The position numbers and the translations under genes are program-made. Under the pieces are notes generated by a model that saw only the letters and a program-made list of their open reading frames with translations, was not told the DNA's origin and searched no databases. This document shows, piece by piece, positions 45,506 through 53,183 of a DNA stretch of 53,183 nucleotides. The stretch is taken from the NCBI GenBank assembly GCA_903875575.1, contig CAIQWJ010000102.1, positions 1 through 53,183 of the forward strand, written 5' to 3'. The first letter of the stretch is position 1. Every line of letters starts with the position of its first letter. This stretch comes from an uncultured Acidobacteriia bacterium. Lineage in GTDB: Bacteria > Acidobacteriota > Terriglobia > Bryobacterales > Bryobacteraceae.

Positions 45506-45931
45506 ATGAGAGCGCTACCCGCCCGCTCAGCAGCACTCTCCCTGGCGCTCCTGCTTGCAACCGTAGCCGCCGGTCTGACGCTCCGGCTCGCTCATCTGAG
45601 CTTGCCGTCTGGCGTCACGAAATACGGAGGCTCCGCCCTCTGGGGCCTGATGATCTACTGGATCGTTTCGTTTCTCCTGCCCACCCTTCAGATCCCGTCG
45701 ACCGTCCTGCTTGCGGGAGCCATCGCGACCGCCGTCGAGGTCTTCAAGCTCTACCACTCGCCCGGACTGGATGCCTTCCGCCTCACGCTTCCAGGTGCCC
45801 TGTTACTGGGGCGCTTCTTCTCCCTGTGGGACATCGCCGCGTATTGGCTCGCCATCGTCGCCGGAGCCCTGGCAGATCACGTTATCCGGTCCCATTCCCT
45901 GATAAGCACCCCGGCCAAACGCTTAAACTGA
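45506..45931 (+). CDS. DUF2809-like small membrane protein
   Basis: 141 residues with four hydrophobic segments. VTKYGGSALWGLMIYWIVSF and the VEVFKLYHSPGLDAFRLTLPGALLLGRFFS region match DUF2809 proteins of unknown function. The ATG at 45506 is preceded by GAGG; a longer frame from 45392 overlaps the previous gene and lacks membrane character. 70 bp separate it from the lipoprotein gene. Confidence 0.78.
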   Translation: MRALPARSAALSLALLLATVAAGLTLRLAHLSLPSGVTKYGGSALWGLMIYWIVSFLLPTLQIPSTVLLAGAIATAVEVFKLYHSPGLDAFRLTLPGALLLGRFFSLWDIAAYWLAIVAGALADHVIRSHSLISTPAKRLN

Positions 45932-45935
45932 AACC

Positions 45936-46112
45936 ATGCACTGTCATCTCGAACACGTGGACGGTGAGCAAGATGCTGAACGTCGCGCAACGTCCGCTCA
46001 CATTGAAGAAGGGTTCCGGCAATCCGAAAGAGGGAAACTGATCGATGGTGAACAAGCGCGTCTCAATCTTCAGGGAATGAAGGAAGACTGGCAACGCAAT
46101 CGCCGCATCTGA
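45936..46112 (+). CDS. small antitoxin-like protein
   Basis: 58 residues, too short for common gene callers. The C-terminal part (IEEGFRQSERGKLIDGEQAR then LNLQGMKEDWQRNRR) resembles the C-terminal helices of type II antitoxins (ParD/RelB-like). A TAAACT hexamer (45924-45929) ends 6 nt before the ATG, overlapping the stop of the previous gene. No recognised toxin follows; the next gene (46148) does not resemble RelE/ParE. Start and existence are uncertain. Confidence 0.4.
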   Translation: MHCHLEHVDGEQDAERRATSAHIEEGFRQSERGKLIDGEQARLNLQGMKEDWQRNRRI

Positions 46113-46147
46113 CGCGCCGAACGCCTCGGATCCGAAACGCCCCCTGC

Positions 46148-46489
46148 ATGATCGCCACAACCGAAGCCGGCAACAAAGAGGACAGAATCCGCGATCTGCT
46201 CAGGTATCTGGAGAGCGAACTCGGCCAGACTTTTTTGATCATGGACCACTGGGACTGTGACAAAACCCCGATTGGCATAGCGGCGGCGAACAACCCACAC
46301 CAACTTGTCTATATTTCGCTCAACGACAGCCCTGCGAATACATACTTTGTCGAACTCGAAACAGCTCCGACTGAGGGATCGGACTTTCCATACACAGTGG
46401 CAGGTACACACAAGACCGTAAATCGGGAACAGCTTCTGCAAATTGTGAGCCGACACCTGCGGACTGGGGCCTCCGAACCTGCGTTATAG
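46148..46489 (+). CDS. hypothetical protein
   Basis: 113 residues, soluble, mixed alpha/beta (EDRIRDLLRYLESELGQTFL, then QLVYISLNDSPANTYFVELE). No motif recognised. It has the size and acidic character of immunity-like or antitoxin-associated proteins but there is no partner evidence. No Shine-Dalgarno sequence is clear. It is followed by the terminator of the gene on the other strand. Confidence 0.55.
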   Translation: MIATTEAGNKEDRIRDLLRYLESELGQTFLIMDHWDCDKTPIGIAAANNPHQLVYISLNDSPANTYFVELETAPTEGSDFPYTVAGTHKTVNREQLLQIVSRHLRTGASEPAL

Positions 46490-46508
46490 CCAGTCAGCGC
46501 CTCCCCCA

Positions 46509-46553
46509 AAAAAGGATCTGGCCGGCACACTCAAATCGAGTGCGCCGGCCAGT
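46509..46553 (-). terminator. rho-independent terminator of the coiled-coil gene
   Basis: A 15-bp stem with one mismatch (CTGGCCGGCACACTC against its complement) closes a 5-nt loop; on the minus strand six T follow after four bases. It lies 46 bp past the stop codon of the gene at 46600. Confidence 0.8.
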
Positions 46554-46599
46554 TGAAGACATCCCAGGAGAACAACCCGACTGCTACCGCACAACCCGG

Positions 46600-47514
46600 C
46601 TACTTCCGTGCCGTCGTTACCTTCGGCGTCGCAAGATAACCCTTGATCGTATCCTTGCCCACTTCGTTCACAACAACCTCGTACGGCGTCCTGCTGCCGG
46701 TAACCGCGTAGAACTGCACCGGCTCGTTCGTCGACTTATCCTTCTTCTCCACCAGCTTGTCGTCGGCCATCACCACCATCGTGTAGCGGTTCTTCTTCTC
46801 GTCCACCTTCGTCAGGCGGATCTGAACGTCGCCCACCTTCTGGAGCCCGGCCTTCTTCGTGATGGCGAACTCATAGATGTTGCGGTCGCCCATGGCGCGC
46901 AAAGCCTGAATTTCCTTGCCATTCGTCGCGATCAGGCCGCTCATCAGACCCAGATCGCCAGTGGCGCGCTGCAGGTCGGAGGCTGTCTTATCCACTACGA
47001 GCTTGGTGGAAGCGAGATCCGTCTTCACGGAATCAACCGTCGTACCCACACCCTCAATCTTCGACGACATCTGTGCGGCAGTATCGGACACCGAGTTCTT
47101 CACCCCCGCGAGTTCGGCATTGATGGCCGCCTGCTGCTCAGCGCTCTTCTCGGTCAGAGACTTGGCCACGTTATTAGCGACCGTATCGGCATGACGTGTC
47201 GCGGCGGTCTGCGCCTGAGCCATCGATTTCGCGATGGATTGCGACGTCTGCTGCTCGGTGGTTTCCAGTTTCGCCTGGAGATCGTTGGCCGTGCCGGTCA
47301 GCGCCGTGCTCTGGGCTGCGAGTTGCGTCTGTACGGCGGCAGTCTCAGCCTTCGTGGCATTGAGATCGCGGCGCAGATCGCCAATCTGAGAATACTGGAC
47401 AAAGGAGAATGCTGCGACCGCCACTCCGACCACAAGGGCGGGAATCCACCCCGACTGGCTGCGCGGCGCATTCACTGTAACGATTTCGGGGTTGTTGCTG
47501 TATTCGGGGTTCAT
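46600..47514 (-). CDS. membrane-anchored coiled-coil protein
   Basis: 304 residues. The start MNPEYSNNPEIVTV follows GGAGG by 7 nt. One membrane segment (WIPALVVGVAVAAFSFVQY, residues about 21-40) anchors a long coiled coil (residues 45-200, with repeated Gln, Ala and Thr) and a C-terminal beta-rich domain (VQIRLTKVDEKKNRYTMVVM, QFYAVTGSRTPYEVVVNEVG). It probably forms a periplasmic rod. Function unknown. Confidence 0.8.
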   Translation of the reverse strand: MNPEYSNNPEIVTVNAPRSQSGWIPALVVGVAVAAFSFVQYSQIGDLRRDLNATKAETAAVQTQLAAQSTALTGTANDLQAKLETTEQQTSQSIAKSMAQAQTAATRHADTVANNVAKSLTEKSAEQQAAINAELAGVKNSVSDTAAQMSSKIEGVGTTVDSVKTDLASTKLVVDKTASDLQRATGDLGLMSGLIATNGKEIQALRAMGDRNIYEFAITKKAGLQKVGDVQIRLTKVDEKKNRYTMVVMADDKLVEKKDKSTNEPVQFYAVTGSRTPYEVVVNEVGKDTIKGYLATPKVTTARK

Positions 47515-47720
47515 TGTACTGCCTCCGCGCATTACTATTGCAAGGAGTGTGCCAAAGTGCGCGGCATTTGTTTTCAGCAAGATAGAAACTCAGTACCCTG
47601 AATACCCGGAAATCGTTACCGATCCCCCAGGCAAGAGATTCCGGTTCCATCGGCGGGAACCCCGCTGTTTGGCACTTCTGAGCAATCACTAAACGCTAAA
47701 CTGGAATCTACCCCTCCCGG

Positions 47721-49358
47721 ATGATCTCTTTTTCCAGCATCAACAAACAGTACGGCAAGCAACTCATCTTCGTCGACGCCTCTTTCCAGCTCAACCCCGG
47801 CGAAAAGGTCGGCCTCGTCGGCCCCAACGGCTCCGGCAAAACTACCCTCTTCCGCATGGTCATCGGCGAAGAATCGCCCGATGAAGGCGACGTCTCCGTC
47901 CCCAAAAAACTCACCATCGGCTACTTCCGTCAGGACGTGGAAGAAATGTCCGGCCGCTCCGTGCTCGATGAAGCCATCGCCGGCAGCGGACGCGCGGGCG
48001 ATCTCCACCACGAACTCGAAGCCCTGCAAAAGGCTATGGAAGACCCCGACCGGCTCGACGAAATGGATTCGATCCTCGCGCGCTTCGGCGATGCCCAGGA
48101 AGAATACGAACACCTCGGCGGCTACACCCTCGAGGCGCAGGCGCGCGAAGTTCTCCACGGCCTCGGTTTCGCGGACGATCAGGTGGATGGCGACGTCGGC
48201 GCACTCTCCGGCGGTTGGAAAATGCGCGTGGCGCTGGCCCGCGTGCTGCTCGGCCGGCCCGACGTCCTGCTGATGGATGAACCGACCAACCACCTGGATC
48301 TCGAATCCATCATCTGGCTCGAACAGTTCCTCAAGGGCTTCGAAGGCGCACTTCTCATGACCTCGCACGACCGCGAATTCATGAACCGCATCGTCTCGAA
48401 AATCGCCGAAATTGACGCCGGCGAAATCACAGCCTACTCCGGCAATTACGATTTCTACGAGCGTGAGCGCGCGATTCGAGAGAACAACCAGCAGGCCGCC
48501 TTCGCGCGCCAGCAGTCCATGCTCGCTAAGGAGCAGCGCTTCATCGAGCGCTTCAAGACCCACGCGGCGAAAGCTGCTCAGGTGCAGAGTCGCATTAAGG
48601 CGCTGGACAAGATTGAGAAGATCGAACTGCCCAAGAAGCGGACCGTGGTCAAGTTCGATTTCCGCGTACCGCCGCGTTCGGGCGATCAGGTGACCGTGAT
48701 GGAAGACCTGTGCAAAGCCTACGGCCCGCGCGTGATCTACGATGGCTTCAGCCTGACCATCCGGCGCGGCGAACGCTGGGCTGTGATGGGACGCAACGGC
48801 GCGGGCAAATCCACCCTGCTCAAGATGATCGCGGGCGCGACTCAGCCCGATAGCGGCACCGTGCAACTTGGGGCCAGCCTGACCATGGGCTACTTTGCAC
48901 AACAGTCCCTCGACGTGCTGAGTGCCGATCTCACCATCCTCGAACAGCTTCAGCAGGATTTCCCGCAGGATGGCATCGGATCGCTGCGGTCGCTGGCCGG
49001 TGCTTTCCAGTTTTCCGGTGATGACGTGGATAAGAAGATCCGCTCGCTCTCCGGCGGCGAGAAATCCCGTCTGGCCATGGCGCGTATGCTTTACAACCCG
49101 CCGAATTTCCTGGTACTGGACGAACCGACGAACCACCTGGATCTCGCCACCAAGGAAATGCTGATCGGCGCGCTGAAAGATTTTGAAGGCACTATGATTT
49201 TCGTCTCGCACGATCGCACGTTCCTGCGCGGTCTGGGCTCGCGCGTTCTGGAACTGGGCGGCGAAACCGGCAAAGAGCGTAACCCACGCATCTATCCCGG
49301 CCCTTACACTGAATATGTGGACGCGCTGGGCCACGAAGCTCCCGGCATTTACTCGTAA
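47721..49358 (+). CDS. ABC-F family ATPase (YbiT/Uup-like)
   Basis: 545 residues with two ABC domains and no membrane part. Walker A is GPNGSGKTT and GRNGAGKST; signatures are LSGGWKMRVALARVLL and LSGGEKSRLAMARML; Walker B is VLLMDEPTNHLDLES and LVLDEPTNHLDLA. A helical linker rich in Lys, Arg and Gln separates the domains. ABC-F proteins act on the ribosome as translation factors or antibiotic-protection proteins; which applies here is open. TAAACT lies 18 nt upstream of the ATG. Confidence 0.93.
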   Translation: MISFSSINKQYGKQLIFVDASFQLNPGEKVGLVGPNGSGKTTLFRMVIGEESPDEGDVSVPKKLTIGYFRQDVEEMSGRSVLDEAIAGSGRAGDLHHELEALQKAMEDPDRLDEMDSILARFGDAQEEYEHLGGYTLEAQAREVLHGLGFADDQVDGDVGALSGGWKMRVALARVLLGRPDVLLMDEPTNHLDLESIIWLEQFLKGFEGALLMTSHDREFMNRIVSKIAEIDAGEITAYSGNYDFYERERAIRENNQQAAFARQQSMLAKEQRFIERFKTHAAKAAQVQSRIKALDKIEKIELPKKRTVVKFDFRVPPRSGDQVTVMEDLCKAYGPRVIYDGFSLTIRRGERWAVMGRNGAGKSTLLKMIAGATQPDSGTVQLGASLTMGYFAQQSLDVLSADLTILEQLQQDFPQDGIGSLRSLAGAFQFSGDDVDKKIRSLSGGEKSRLAMARMLYNPPNFLVLDEPTNHLDLATKEMLIGALKDFEGTMIFVSHDRTFLRGLGSRVLELGGETGKERNPRIYPGPYTEYVDALGHEAPGIYS

Positions 49359-49383
49359 ACTTTTAACAGGAGATTTTCAACAT

Positions 49384-49809
49384 ATGGTAAGAACGGCAAG
49401 CGCCCATTGGGCAGGTGGTTTGAAAGACGGCAAAGGTACGGTTTCCACCGCGAGCGGCGTGTTATCGGAAACTCAGTATTCCTTCAGCACGCGCTTTGAA
49501 AACGGCGTGGGCACCAATCCGGAAGAATTGATTGCGGCAGCCCACGCGGGTTGCTTCAGCATGGCGCTTTCCGGCCAGTTGGGAGCAGCCGGTTTGACGG
49601 CGGAAGCCATCGACACGAAGGCCTCGCTCACCATGGAGAAGACCGATGCCGGCTTCACCATCACCGCCATCCACCTGGACGTCACGGTGAAGATCCCGGG
49701 CGCGAGCGAAGAGAAGTTCGCCGAAGCGGCCGCCAACGCGAAGAAGGGCTGCCCTGTATCGCGCGTTCTCAACGCCGCGATCACCATGGATGCAAAACTG
49801 ATCGCTTAA
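49384..49809 (+). CDS. OsmC/Ohr family peroxide-reducing protein
   Basis: 141 residues. The two redox cysteines are in AAHAGCFSMAL and AKKGCPVSRVL, with GTNPEELIAAAHAGC typical of OsmC. Such enzymes reduce organic hydroperoxides with thiol cofactors. A GGAGA sits 11 nt before the ATG. It lies 25 nt after the ABC-F stop and 15 nt before the acetyltransferase, so an operon is possible. Confidence 0.93.
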   Translation: MVRTASAHWAGGLKDGKGTVSTASGVLSETQYSFSTRFENGVGTNPEELIAAAHAGCFSMALSGQLGAAGLTAEAIDTKASLTMEKTDAGFTITAIHLDVTVKIPGASEEKFAEAAANAKKGCPVSRVLNAAITMDAKLIA

Positions 49810-49824
49810 GCAGAGCCGGAGCCA

Positions 49825-50355
49825 ATGGAAGTGCCGGTCCTCGAAACCGAGCGGCTGATTCTCCGTGGGCATGGTCCCGGCGATCTGGCCGCGTGCGCCG
49901 CTATGTGGGCGGACCCAATCGTGGTCCGTCACATCGGCGGGCGGCCCTTCACCAGAGAGGAAGTCTGGTCGCGGTTGCTCCGCTACGCGGGGCATTGGGA
50001 ATGGCTCGGTTATGGTTACTGGGCGATTGAAGACAGGGCCACTGGCGAATTCGTGGGAGAACTGGGGTTTGCCGATTTTCACCGCGATATGACGCCATCG
50101 GTCGAAGGCATTCCCGAAGCCGGTTGGGTACTCGCTGCAAAGTTCCACGGGAGGGGCTACGCAACAGAGGCCTTGCAGACCGTTCATACCTGGGGCGAAG
50201 CGAATCTCGTATCTACCCGAACCGCCTGCATCATCGACCCGGCGAACGCAGCTTCCATTCGGGTCGCAAACAAGTGTGGCTACATAGAAAACGGGCTCGC
50301 CTCCTACCGAGGCGAGCCCGCTCTTCTTTACTTCAGGAGTAACCAGGCGGCTTAG
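49825..50355 (+). CDS. GNAT family N-acetyltransferase (RimJ/RimL-like)
   Basis: 176 residues. The pattern LETERLILRGHGPGDLAACA, GYWAIEDRATGEFVGELGF, AGWVLAAKFHGRGYATEALQ (acetyl-CoA loop, R/Q-x-x-G-x-A-like) and NAASIRVANKCGYIENG fits RimJ/RimL-like acetyltransferases that modify protein N-termini or small amines. The last part of the gene contains a perfect 12-bp hairpin that seems to terminate the convergent receptor gene. The 3' ends of the two genes overlap by 4 bp. Confidence 0.9.
   Translation: MEVPVLETERLILRGHGPGDLAACAAMWADPIVVRHIGGRPFTREEVWSRLLRYAGHWEWLGYGYWAIEDRATGEFVGELGFADFHRDMTPSVEGIPEAGWVLAAKFHGRGYATEALQTVHTWGEANLVSTRTACIIDPANAASIRVANKCGYIENGLASYRGEPALLYFRSNQAA
50287..50320 (-). 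terminator. terminator of the TonB-dependent receptor gene inside the GNAT coding sequence
   Basis: A perfect 12-bp stem (CGGGCTCGCCTC and complement, loop of five) followed on the minus strand by TTTT. It lies 32 bp past the stop codon of the receptor gene and within the last 70 bp of the acetyltransferase gene. Confidence 0.75.
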
Positions 50356-52949
50356 CGCCGTGGAGCGTAGCCGCCAGTGATCGTCAGCGAAAAACTGCGT
50401 GCGGGCAGCATGCTGATCAGATCGCTCGGGCTCTGCACAAACGGCGTCGCGAGCGTGGGGGCTGTCGCCGCATTGACACCTACAATCGCGTGGCTGTCGG
50501 CCAGATTGTTGATGGCAAGCTGGATCTTCGTGCCGCGCAGATGCGAGGCATTCTTGACCGTGTAGTTGACGAACACGTTCGTCAGGCTGTACGGGTTGAT
50601 CGCCACTGCTTCGTTCACCGGATAAGGAATCGTGATCCCGTTATAGGTGAAGGGCAGCGAACTGTTGTCGTTGAAGTACGGTCCAACGCGCTTGTACGTG
50701 ATGCCCATATCGTAGTTCCCATGCTGCCACAGGAAGCTGAGACCTTCCACGTTGGAGGGCGTGTTGGCCACCCACTTGCCGCTATTCGGGAACGCGGGGC
50801 CGGTCTGATATTTGGCGGACCCGAATGACAGGTTGCCATACACGCTGAACCCGTGACCGAGCGCGACGTTGTATTCTGCCTCGATGCCCTTGGTGTTGGA
50901 CGGCCCGGTCAGGACGTTCACCGGTTCACCCGTGGCAACATCCGTGTAGGTCGCATAACCGTTCTGGAAGTGAACATAGTAGGCGTCCATATCCAGCGTC
51001 CAGCGGTTCATCTTGATGACGGAACCGGCCTGGTAAGTCTTCGCAAGCGTCGGCTTGGGAGGCGTCAGAACATTTCCGCCCTTGACGTCAAAAACGCTGC
51101 TGACCGGAATGACGCTGCCTTCAGCGAACTGAGCGTAGGTGGACCACTGCTTCCACACTCTGTAACGCGCGGTGAGGGATGGCAGCCAGTTGTTGTAGTT
51201 GATCGAATGCGACGTAAACTGGGCTCCACCGATGCAGTTCGGCGCTCCGGTCGCGAAGTCCGTGGAAGCCGTTCCACCGAGGCAGCCAACCGTCTTGCCA
51301 TTGTCCTGATACTGATTCAGCGCCATCTTGTAATCCGCAGCCTTCACACCGGCCGTAATCACGAGCCTGCGCGTCGCGTGCCACTCGAACTCCGCAAAGG
51401 GAGCGAAAGACTGCGTAATGAAATGCTCGTGGAAGTTCGGAAGAGGCGTATTCAGCTGCGTCAGGATGTTGGACGGAACCTGATAACGATCCGTATAGGC
51501 CCAGTCATACCATGCACCCGTGCGGAAGATTGCCCAACGCGATTCCCTGCTCAAAGTCAGTGTGTCGCCGGCGTGCCGGTAGCCATTCAGCTTATCGACA
51601 CCACTCGGCTTGGACGAAGAAAGGTTCACCGTGGCGCCGTTCTGGTAGAACTGCTTGTTCCAGTAGCGAGTGGTGTACAGCTTGGTGTCGAGCTTCCAGC
51701 CATTGCCAAAATCGTTCGTGTAACCGGCGTATTCAAAATCGGTCTGCACGTGATACGTGTTGTAGCCGAAGTAATACGGGTCCGGCGAACCATTGGCGAC
51801 CGGGCAAGTCAGCGTCACGGTGGTACAGGTTGGTGTGCCATCCATTAGGAAGTTGTCGCCGTAGGCTGCAACCTGGGCGCGCGTCGGAGTGGTTGTGTTC
51901 GGGGTATTGTTCCAGATATCCACTACGCCGCCGTACAGGCTCAGGCTGGCGCGGGAAGAGAAGCGATGCTGGAACTTGCCGTAACCTGCATCGCGTTGCT
52001 GGTTGTTAAAGGTCTGATAGCCGTCCGAGGTCATCGCATTGACGTTGAACAGAACGGAATCTTTCTTCCCCGGTCCAAACAGACCGGATTCAGCGTCCAG
52101 CGAGTACAACTTCGTATTGAAAGAGCCAGTCGTGAAAGTACCGCGAATGACGGGATCCGCCTGAAGTTCGGGCGACTTCATATTGATGGAACCACCGAAA
52201 TTCGTCGGTCCAAAGTTTGAGACCTGCCCCGGACTACGGTCGAAATCGGTAGAACTGATCCACTGGCGGGGAAAGCTGGCCCAGGAGTGGTGGGTCGGAC
52301 TGTTGGTGTCTTCAAACGGAATACCGTCGAAGGTCATCGTGTACTGGCCGTCGGAAAAGCCGCGGAAATACGATTTGCCCTGTCCAAGACCGATGCCATT
52401 GGGGTTGACGCTGAACGCGCCGGGGGCCTGCTGAATGACTTCGGCAAAGTCGGCAACCGGAGCCATGAAGTTGGTCATCACAGCGCTGCTGATCTCGGTA
52501 CGCGCCGAAGTGGCGTCGAGCGTATTACCGGCCGGGGACGTTTCCGCCGCCAGCAGGTACGTTTCCTGAACGGTCACCGACTGCGAAATCGCGTCGACGT
52601 TCAGGATAATGTTGACCGTCTCCGTGCCTGTAGCCGTCAACACCACATTGCGACGGGTGTTCAGCGCGAAACCAGGGGAAGTCGTTTCAATCGTGTAGGT
52701 TCCGGCAGTCAGGCCGGCAACCGAATATTTTCCTTCCACATCGGATGTGGCCGTCTTCTTGAAAGTCGGCGTGTCGTTCTTCACCGTGATTTCGGCCGCG
52801 GCAATCGCCTTGCCAGTCTGATCCAGCACGGTGCCTGCGATGGCTGCTCCGCCTTCCTGCGCGCGCAGGGGCGTCAAACCAGCCTGAATTAACAACAGCG
52901 AGACACCGACGTAGAGTATACGGACAAACGCCTTGTTAAAGCTTAGCAT
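50352..52949 (-). CDS. TonB-dependent receptor with carboxypeptidase-regulatory-like domain
   Basis: About 865 residues. The ATG at 52949 is preceded by GAGGA at 8-9 nt; a longer frame to 53000 has no such signal. After the signal peptide (LLLIQAGLTPLRAQ) comes a carboxypeptidase-regulatory domain (IAGTVLDQTGKAIAAAEITV, YSVAGLTAGTYTIETTSPGF), a plug-like region (VADFAEVIQQAPGAF, GQGKSYFRGFSDGQYTMTFD, IPFEDTNSP) and a long beta barrel to the end. It would import a ligand across the outer membrane using TonB energy. A TonB-box was not identified. The ligand is unknown. The terminator lies inside the neighbouring gene. Confidence 0.92.
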   Translation of the reverse strand: MLSFNKAFVRILYVGVSLLLIQAGLTPLRAQEGGAAIAGTVLDQTGKAIAAAEITVKNDTPTFKKTATSDVEGKYSVAGLTAGTYTIETTSPGFALNTRRNVVLTATGTETVNIILNVDAISQSVTVQETYLLAAETSPAGNTLDATSARTEISSAVMTNFMAPVADFAEVIQQAPGAFSVNPNGIGLGQGKSYFRGFSDGQYTMTFDGIPFEDTNSPTHHSWASFPRQWISSTDFDRSPGQVSNFGPTNFGGSINMKSPELQADPVIRGTFTTGSFNTKLYSLDAESGLFGPGKKDSVLFNVNAMTSDGYQTFNNQQRDAGYGKFQHRFSSRASLSLYGGVVDIWNNTPNTTTPTRAQVAAYGDNFLMDGTPTCTTVTLTCPVANGSPDPYYFGYNTYHVQTDFEYAGYTNDFGNGWKLDTKLYTTRYWNKQFYQNGATVNLSSSKPSGVDKLNGYRHAGDTLTLSRESRWAIFRTGAWYDWAYTDRYQVPSNILTQLNTPLPNFHEHFITQSFAPFAEFEWHATRRLVITAGVKAADYKMALNQYQDNGKTVGCLGGTASTDFATGAPNCIGGAQFTSHSINYNNWLPSLTARYRVWKQWSTYAQFAEGSVIPVSSVFDVKGGNVLTPPKPTLAKTYQAGSVIKMNRWTLDMDAYYVHFQNGYATYTDVATGEPVNVLTGPSNTKGIEAEYNVALGHGFSVYGNLSFGSAKYQTGPAFPNSGKWVANTPSNVEGLSFLWQHGNYDMGITYKRVGPYFNDNSSLPFTYNGITIPYPVNEAVAINPYSLTNVFVNYTVKNASHLRGTKIQLAINNLADSHAIVGVNAATAPTLATPFVQSPSDLISMLPARSFSLTITGGYAPRR

Positions 52950-53183
52950 CAAAGATTTCCTCAATTTTGAAAATTCCCTCGAGTTTGAGCTTACCGGCAA
53001 TATGTGACAACTGCGTTTCGGAGGGGTTACGTAACAGTGAGGCGTGAGCTACTTGCAAAACTCCGACACGACGGACTCCAGGCCGAACGGTTTTTCAATT
53101 TGGGGGCGAATCGGAAAAATCCGCGAACCTACAAATCAAATTGAAACAAGGGGTTGAAAAAGTAATTAGGAACGGGGGTTGAA
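52950..53183. other. upstream region of the receptor gene
   Basis: No gene is supported. On the plus strand the sequence GGGGTTGAA occurs twice with a 25-bp period at 53150 and 53175. No -10 or -35 is clear. The window ends here. Confidence 0.4.

Noticed and set aside
47616-49334. 572-codon open frame antisense to the ABC-F gene
   Set aside because: Antisense shadow; the plus-strand frame has every ABC motif.
53150-53183. Two GGGGTTGAA copies 25 bp apart as a CRISPR or iteron start
   Set aside because: Only two 9-bp copies before the window ends, with no longer repeat or spacer structure.

Overview
The window reads as chromosomal DNA of a GC-rich soil Acidobacterium, most likely Bryobacterales/Solibacter-like. 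Two lineage-typical families point there: a TIGR03435 'soil-associated' protein (33818-34618, minus) and a VWFA-related acidobacterial protein (38740-39675, minus). A TonB-dependent receptor with an N-terminal carboxypeptidase-regulatory domain and several secreted proteins without recognisable homologues fit too. This placement is inference from families, not from a marker-gene tree.

Layout. (1) 163-9556: a surface-polysaccharide locus. A cupin gene is divergent from rfbA-rfbC (dTDP-rhamnose), three GT4 glycosyltransferases, a DUF3108 protein, a GT4-methyltransferase fusion and a Wzm-type ABC permease carrying an extra N-terminal domain. No Wzt ATPase is present. (2) 9685-16816: a membrane spermidine-synthase-like protein and four secreted proteins, two of which are paralogues. 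(3) 16823-27645: housekeeping genes (rsgA, lepA, ribH, nusB, a DPP-IV-type peptidase, a lone nuoB), a RAYT gene bounded by REP-like inverted repeats, a LolA-like protein and an HGSNAT-like membrane acyltransferase. (4) About 27646-35880: an accessory island. All genes except an inserted IS run on the minus strand: AraC-type regulator, an 80-residue secreted peptide with eight cysteines, a TIGR03435 protein, a membrane-anchored thioredoxin-like protein and two glycosyltransferases holding three GT-A domains. A complete ISL3-type element with 8-bp target duplications sits in the stop codon of the TIGR03435 gene. The island ends at a decayed copy of the 3' end of the acyltransferase gene that precedes it. 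(5) 35899-53183: glyA, another GT4, the VWFA protein, a Thg1-like protein, a PIN-domain protein, an NtrC-type response regulator with its histidine kinase, small unknown proteins, an ABC-F ATPase, an OsmC-family protein, a GNAT acetyltransferase and the TonB-dependent receptor.

The best candidate for an undescribed system is the island. Its gene set resembles the glycocin logic (a Cys-rich secreted peptide, GT2-like glycosyltransferases, a thiol-disulfide oxidoreductase), but the peptide has a Sec-like signal and the glycosyltransferases appear to carry winged-helix/PqqD-like N-termini. The function is inferred from gene content only.

A second theme is expression signals. Many genes have a TANNNT-like -10 hexamer only 5-10 nt before the start codon and no Shine-Dalgarno sequence, which suggests widespread leaderless transcription. 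Others have clear Shine-Dalgarno sequences.
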